Below, one piece after another: positions 5,719 to 6,819 of a stretch of DNA of 6,819 nt (its first letter is position 1; every line of letters starts with the position of its first letter). Source of the stretch: JBGOTP01 sp041476545. Its GTDB lineage: Bacteria; Acidobacteriota; Vicinamibacteria; Vicinamibacterales; CAVVIG01. Under the pieces are notes generated by a model. The model worked only from the letters and a program-made list of their open reading frames with translations. It made no database searches and had not been told where the DNA came from. The DNA is taken from positions 1-6,819 of the forward strand of contig JBGOTP010000281.1 in assembly GCA_041476545.1 (NCBI GenBank), given 5' to 3'. A program made the position numbers and the translations under genes.

Positions 5719-6408
5719 ATGTTGTCGGTGCAGCGAACGGTGGCGCTCGGGGTGATTCTTGTCGCGGGGTGCAGTGCGTTCGCGTGCGGCGGAGTCGCGA
5801 ATCCGACCGCGCCGACCCCAGGCTCCATCCTACTGAGCGTGAAGATCCAATCTTGTCCCGACCTCGTCGTCGGTCAGGGTTCAGCATGTCGTGCCATCGC
5901 CACCTTTCAAGGAGGCGCATCGACCGACGTCTCGCTCGACGCCGCGTGGTCCTCCACAAATCCGCTCGTCGCGAGTTCATATGGAATCGGCCTCGTCATC
6001 GCAAGGTCAGTTGGTCAGACTGTGGTGTCGGCTGTCTATCAAGGGCTGACTGGCTCGGTGAACATCTCAGTCGGAGGTGGACAGCAGGATATGCTGCGAA
6101 TTGAGTCGTTGGCGCAGCAGGGCCCGTTTCGGCCGGGGAACACCGTGACCCTATGGTTACAAGGGTTCTACTCCGTCGTCTCCGGCCCGACCGGTGTGTT
6201 GAGCATACAGGTCTCGGATCAAAACGGCGTGGTCGCGGTAGCGCCAATGACGGTCCCGCAAGGGGGCGACCAGTACCTCTTGAAAGCCGCGTTCACGGTT
6301 CCGCCAACGAGCACACGCCTGTGTCCGGTCGCAATTCTGCAGGTGGGCTCCTCGTCTATCTCGCAACCAGGCGACCCTCTGCTCTACTGTGTTTCCGTCA
6401 CTCCGTAG
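5719..6408 (+). CDS. Lipoprotein with a Big_2-type Ig-like domain
   Basis: This is a 229-aa predicted lipoprotein. The N-terminus is MLSVQR followed by a hydrophobic stretch and the lipobox VAGC, with Cys18 as the lipid-anchored residue; a Cys-Gly-Gly and an Asn/Pro/Thr linker follow. Residues about 37-118 read as a bacterial Ig-like group 2 domain: VVGQGSACRAIATF, the hallmark AWSSTNPLVAS, then GIGLVIARSVGQTVVSAVYQG and a final SVNISV strand. Cys46 and Cys57 may form a disulfide. Residues about 124-229 form a second beta-rich domain that I do not recognise, with Cys202 and Cys224 as another possible pair. The ATG at 5719 gives a normal lipoprotein signal. An in-frame TTG at 5602 overlaps the preceding stop but would put about 56 residues before the lipobox, so it is not preferred. 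No strong ribosome binding site is seen. The likely role is surface structure or adhesion; no enzyme motif is present. Confidence 0.82.
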   Translation: MLSVQRTVALGVILVAGCSAFACGGVANPTAPTPGSILLSVKIQSCPDLVVGQGSACRAIATFQGGASTDVSLDAAWSSTNPLVASSYGIGLVIARSVGQTVVSAVYQGLTGSVNISVGGGQQDMLRIESLAQQGPFRPGNTVTLWLQGFYSVVSGPTGVLSIQVSDQNGVVAVAPMTVPQGGDQYLLKAAFTVPPTSTRLCPVAILQVGSSSISQPGDPLLYCVSVTP

Positions 6409-6415
6409 CGTGGGG

Positions 6416-6450
6416 GGTCCCATTCCCACTGCTGGGAACGTGATGGGGCC
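6416..6450 (+). terminator. Stable hairpin after the Big_2 lipoprotein gene, possible terminator without a T-tract
   Basis: TTCCCA (6423-6428) pairs perfectly with TGGGAA (6433-6438) around a CTGC loop. An outer arm, 6416-6422, pairs with 6444-6450 (one G-U pair) across an asymmetric bulge. It begins eight bases after the stop codon, where a terminator would sit, but no run of T follows. It may protect the mRNA 3' end or aid Rho-type termination. Confidence 0.4.
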
Positions 6451-6490
6451 GAGTGGGAGGTCTCCAGCGCGGTTCACGCCGCCGCCTTGC

Positions 6491-6567
6491 GTCGTGAGCC
6501 GGTGTGGCCGGCGATCGGGACATCTGTGAGAAGAAGTTTCATAACTTCTTCAGGCTCAGCTCACGAC
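6491..6567. repeat. Nested inverted repeats in the intergenic region before the last gene
   Basis: Outer arms GTCGTGAGC (6491-6499) and GCTCACGAC (6559-6567) are exact reverse complements. Inside lies a second exact pair, GAAGAAGTT (6530-6538) and AACTTCTTC (6543-6551), with a TCAT loop. A smaller GCCGG/CCGGC hairpin (6498-6512) overlaps the left outer arm. The layout could fold as a bulged long hairpin in RNA or single-stranded DNA. No T-tract follows. It may be a regulatory leader or a small mobile repeat; its function is unknown. Confidence 0.5.
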
Positions 6568-6603
6568 TTGGGACCAACCCCTGATCCACCATGCGGTTGA
6601 AAG

Positions 6604-6609
6604 AGAGGT
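6604..6609 (+). promoter_or_regulatory. Ribosome binding site of the right-edge lipoprotein gene
   Basis: GAGAGG lies six bases before the ATG at 6616, supporting that start rather than the second ATG three codons later. Confidence 0.65.
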
Positions 6610-6615
6610 TCGGTA

Positions 6616-6819
6616 TGAGGGCGATGGAGTGGGCGGTGTCAAAGTCAGGCGTATTCACAGGCTCTCGTCTGGCCGCCCTCTTGGTCGTCCTCGGGACAGC
6701 AGCGTGCAGCGGTAGCTCCGCGCCGACGACGCCGACATCCCTGGACCTGATCGGCGCCAACGTGACCGGGACGTGGACACAACTTGGCAGTACTCGGACC
6801 TGGACTCTCACCCAGATCG
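6616..6819 (+). CDS. Putative lipoprotein, N-terminal 68 residues, cut by right edge
   Basis: The frame is open from ATG 6616 to the window end, giving exactly 68 codons. The N-terminus (MRAMEWAVSKSGVFTGSR) is followed by a hydrophobic stretch (LAALLVVLGTAA) and Cys31, then a Ser/Gly/Pro/Thr linker. This is a lipoprotein signal with a slightly relaxed lipobox (Thr-Ala-Ala-Cys). After the linker comes GANVTGTWTQLGSTRTWTLT, a strand-rich Gly-Thr-Trp motif that I associate with small beta-barrel or lipocalin-like lipoproteins in Acidobacteriota-type genomes. Too little is visible to name a family. A good ribosome binding site lies six bases upstream, and a 207-base intergenic gap with inverted repeats separates it from the Big_2 lipoprotein, so it may be its own transcription unit. 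Confidence 0.78.

Noticed and set aside
6491..6615. Integron attC-like site suggested by the nested inverted repeats
   Set aside because: No matching RYYYAAC and GTTRRRY core pair sits at the outer arms, and no integrase or cassette pattern is present.

Overview
The window reads as chromosomal DNA from a Gram-negative, soil-type bacterium. The upstream half is GC-rich. All recognisable genes lie on the plus strand, and five encode extracytoplasmic or membrane proteins. The lipoproteins (Cys-Gly-Gly followed by an Asn/Pro/Thr-rich linker and a Big_2 Ig-like fold; a second with a Gly-Thr-Trp-Thr...Trp-Thr-Leu-Thr-Gln pattern) resemble what is common in Acidobacteriota, particularly the Vicinamibacteria. 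That assignment is an inference from protein style, not a proven taxonomy.

Region 1 (2-3589) is a signalling cassette. It starts with the C-terminal 246 residues of a family 5 ABC-transporter substrate-binding protein, cut by the left edge. Four bases later comes a 586-aa membrane sensor histidine kinase (TM, dCache-like sensor, TM, HAMP, HisKA, HATPase). An 80-aa protein of unknown function follows, then a 263-aa response regulator (receiver plus a degenerate AraC-like helix-turn-helix). Tight spacing suggests one operon. The binding protein may hand a ligand signal to the kinase, and the regulator lacks the conserved receiver lysine.

Region 2 (3588-3746) is a short AT-richer intergenic stretch. 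It begins inside the regulator's stop codon with six imperfect, exactly phased 12-bp units (GATCCG-type), one pair of which forms a perfect 16-bp palindrome. It looks like an iterated protein-binding site or a decayed minisatellite upstream of the next gene.

Region 3 (3747-5605) encodes two secreted proteins: a bulb-type (monocot mannose-binding, MMBL) lectin domain fused to a lipase-like alpha/beta hydrolase, and a 221-aa periplasmic or secreted protein of unknown function. The lectin-hydrolase fusion is the most striking item in the window. It could be a glycan-guided lipase or esterase, or an antagonistic effector.

Region 4 (5719-6819) carries a Big_2-domain lipoprotein, a 207-bp intergenic region with a stable hairpin and a nested inverted repeat, and the start of another lipoprotein cut by the right edge. 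No tRNA, rRNA, CRISPR array, transposase or integrase gene was found.
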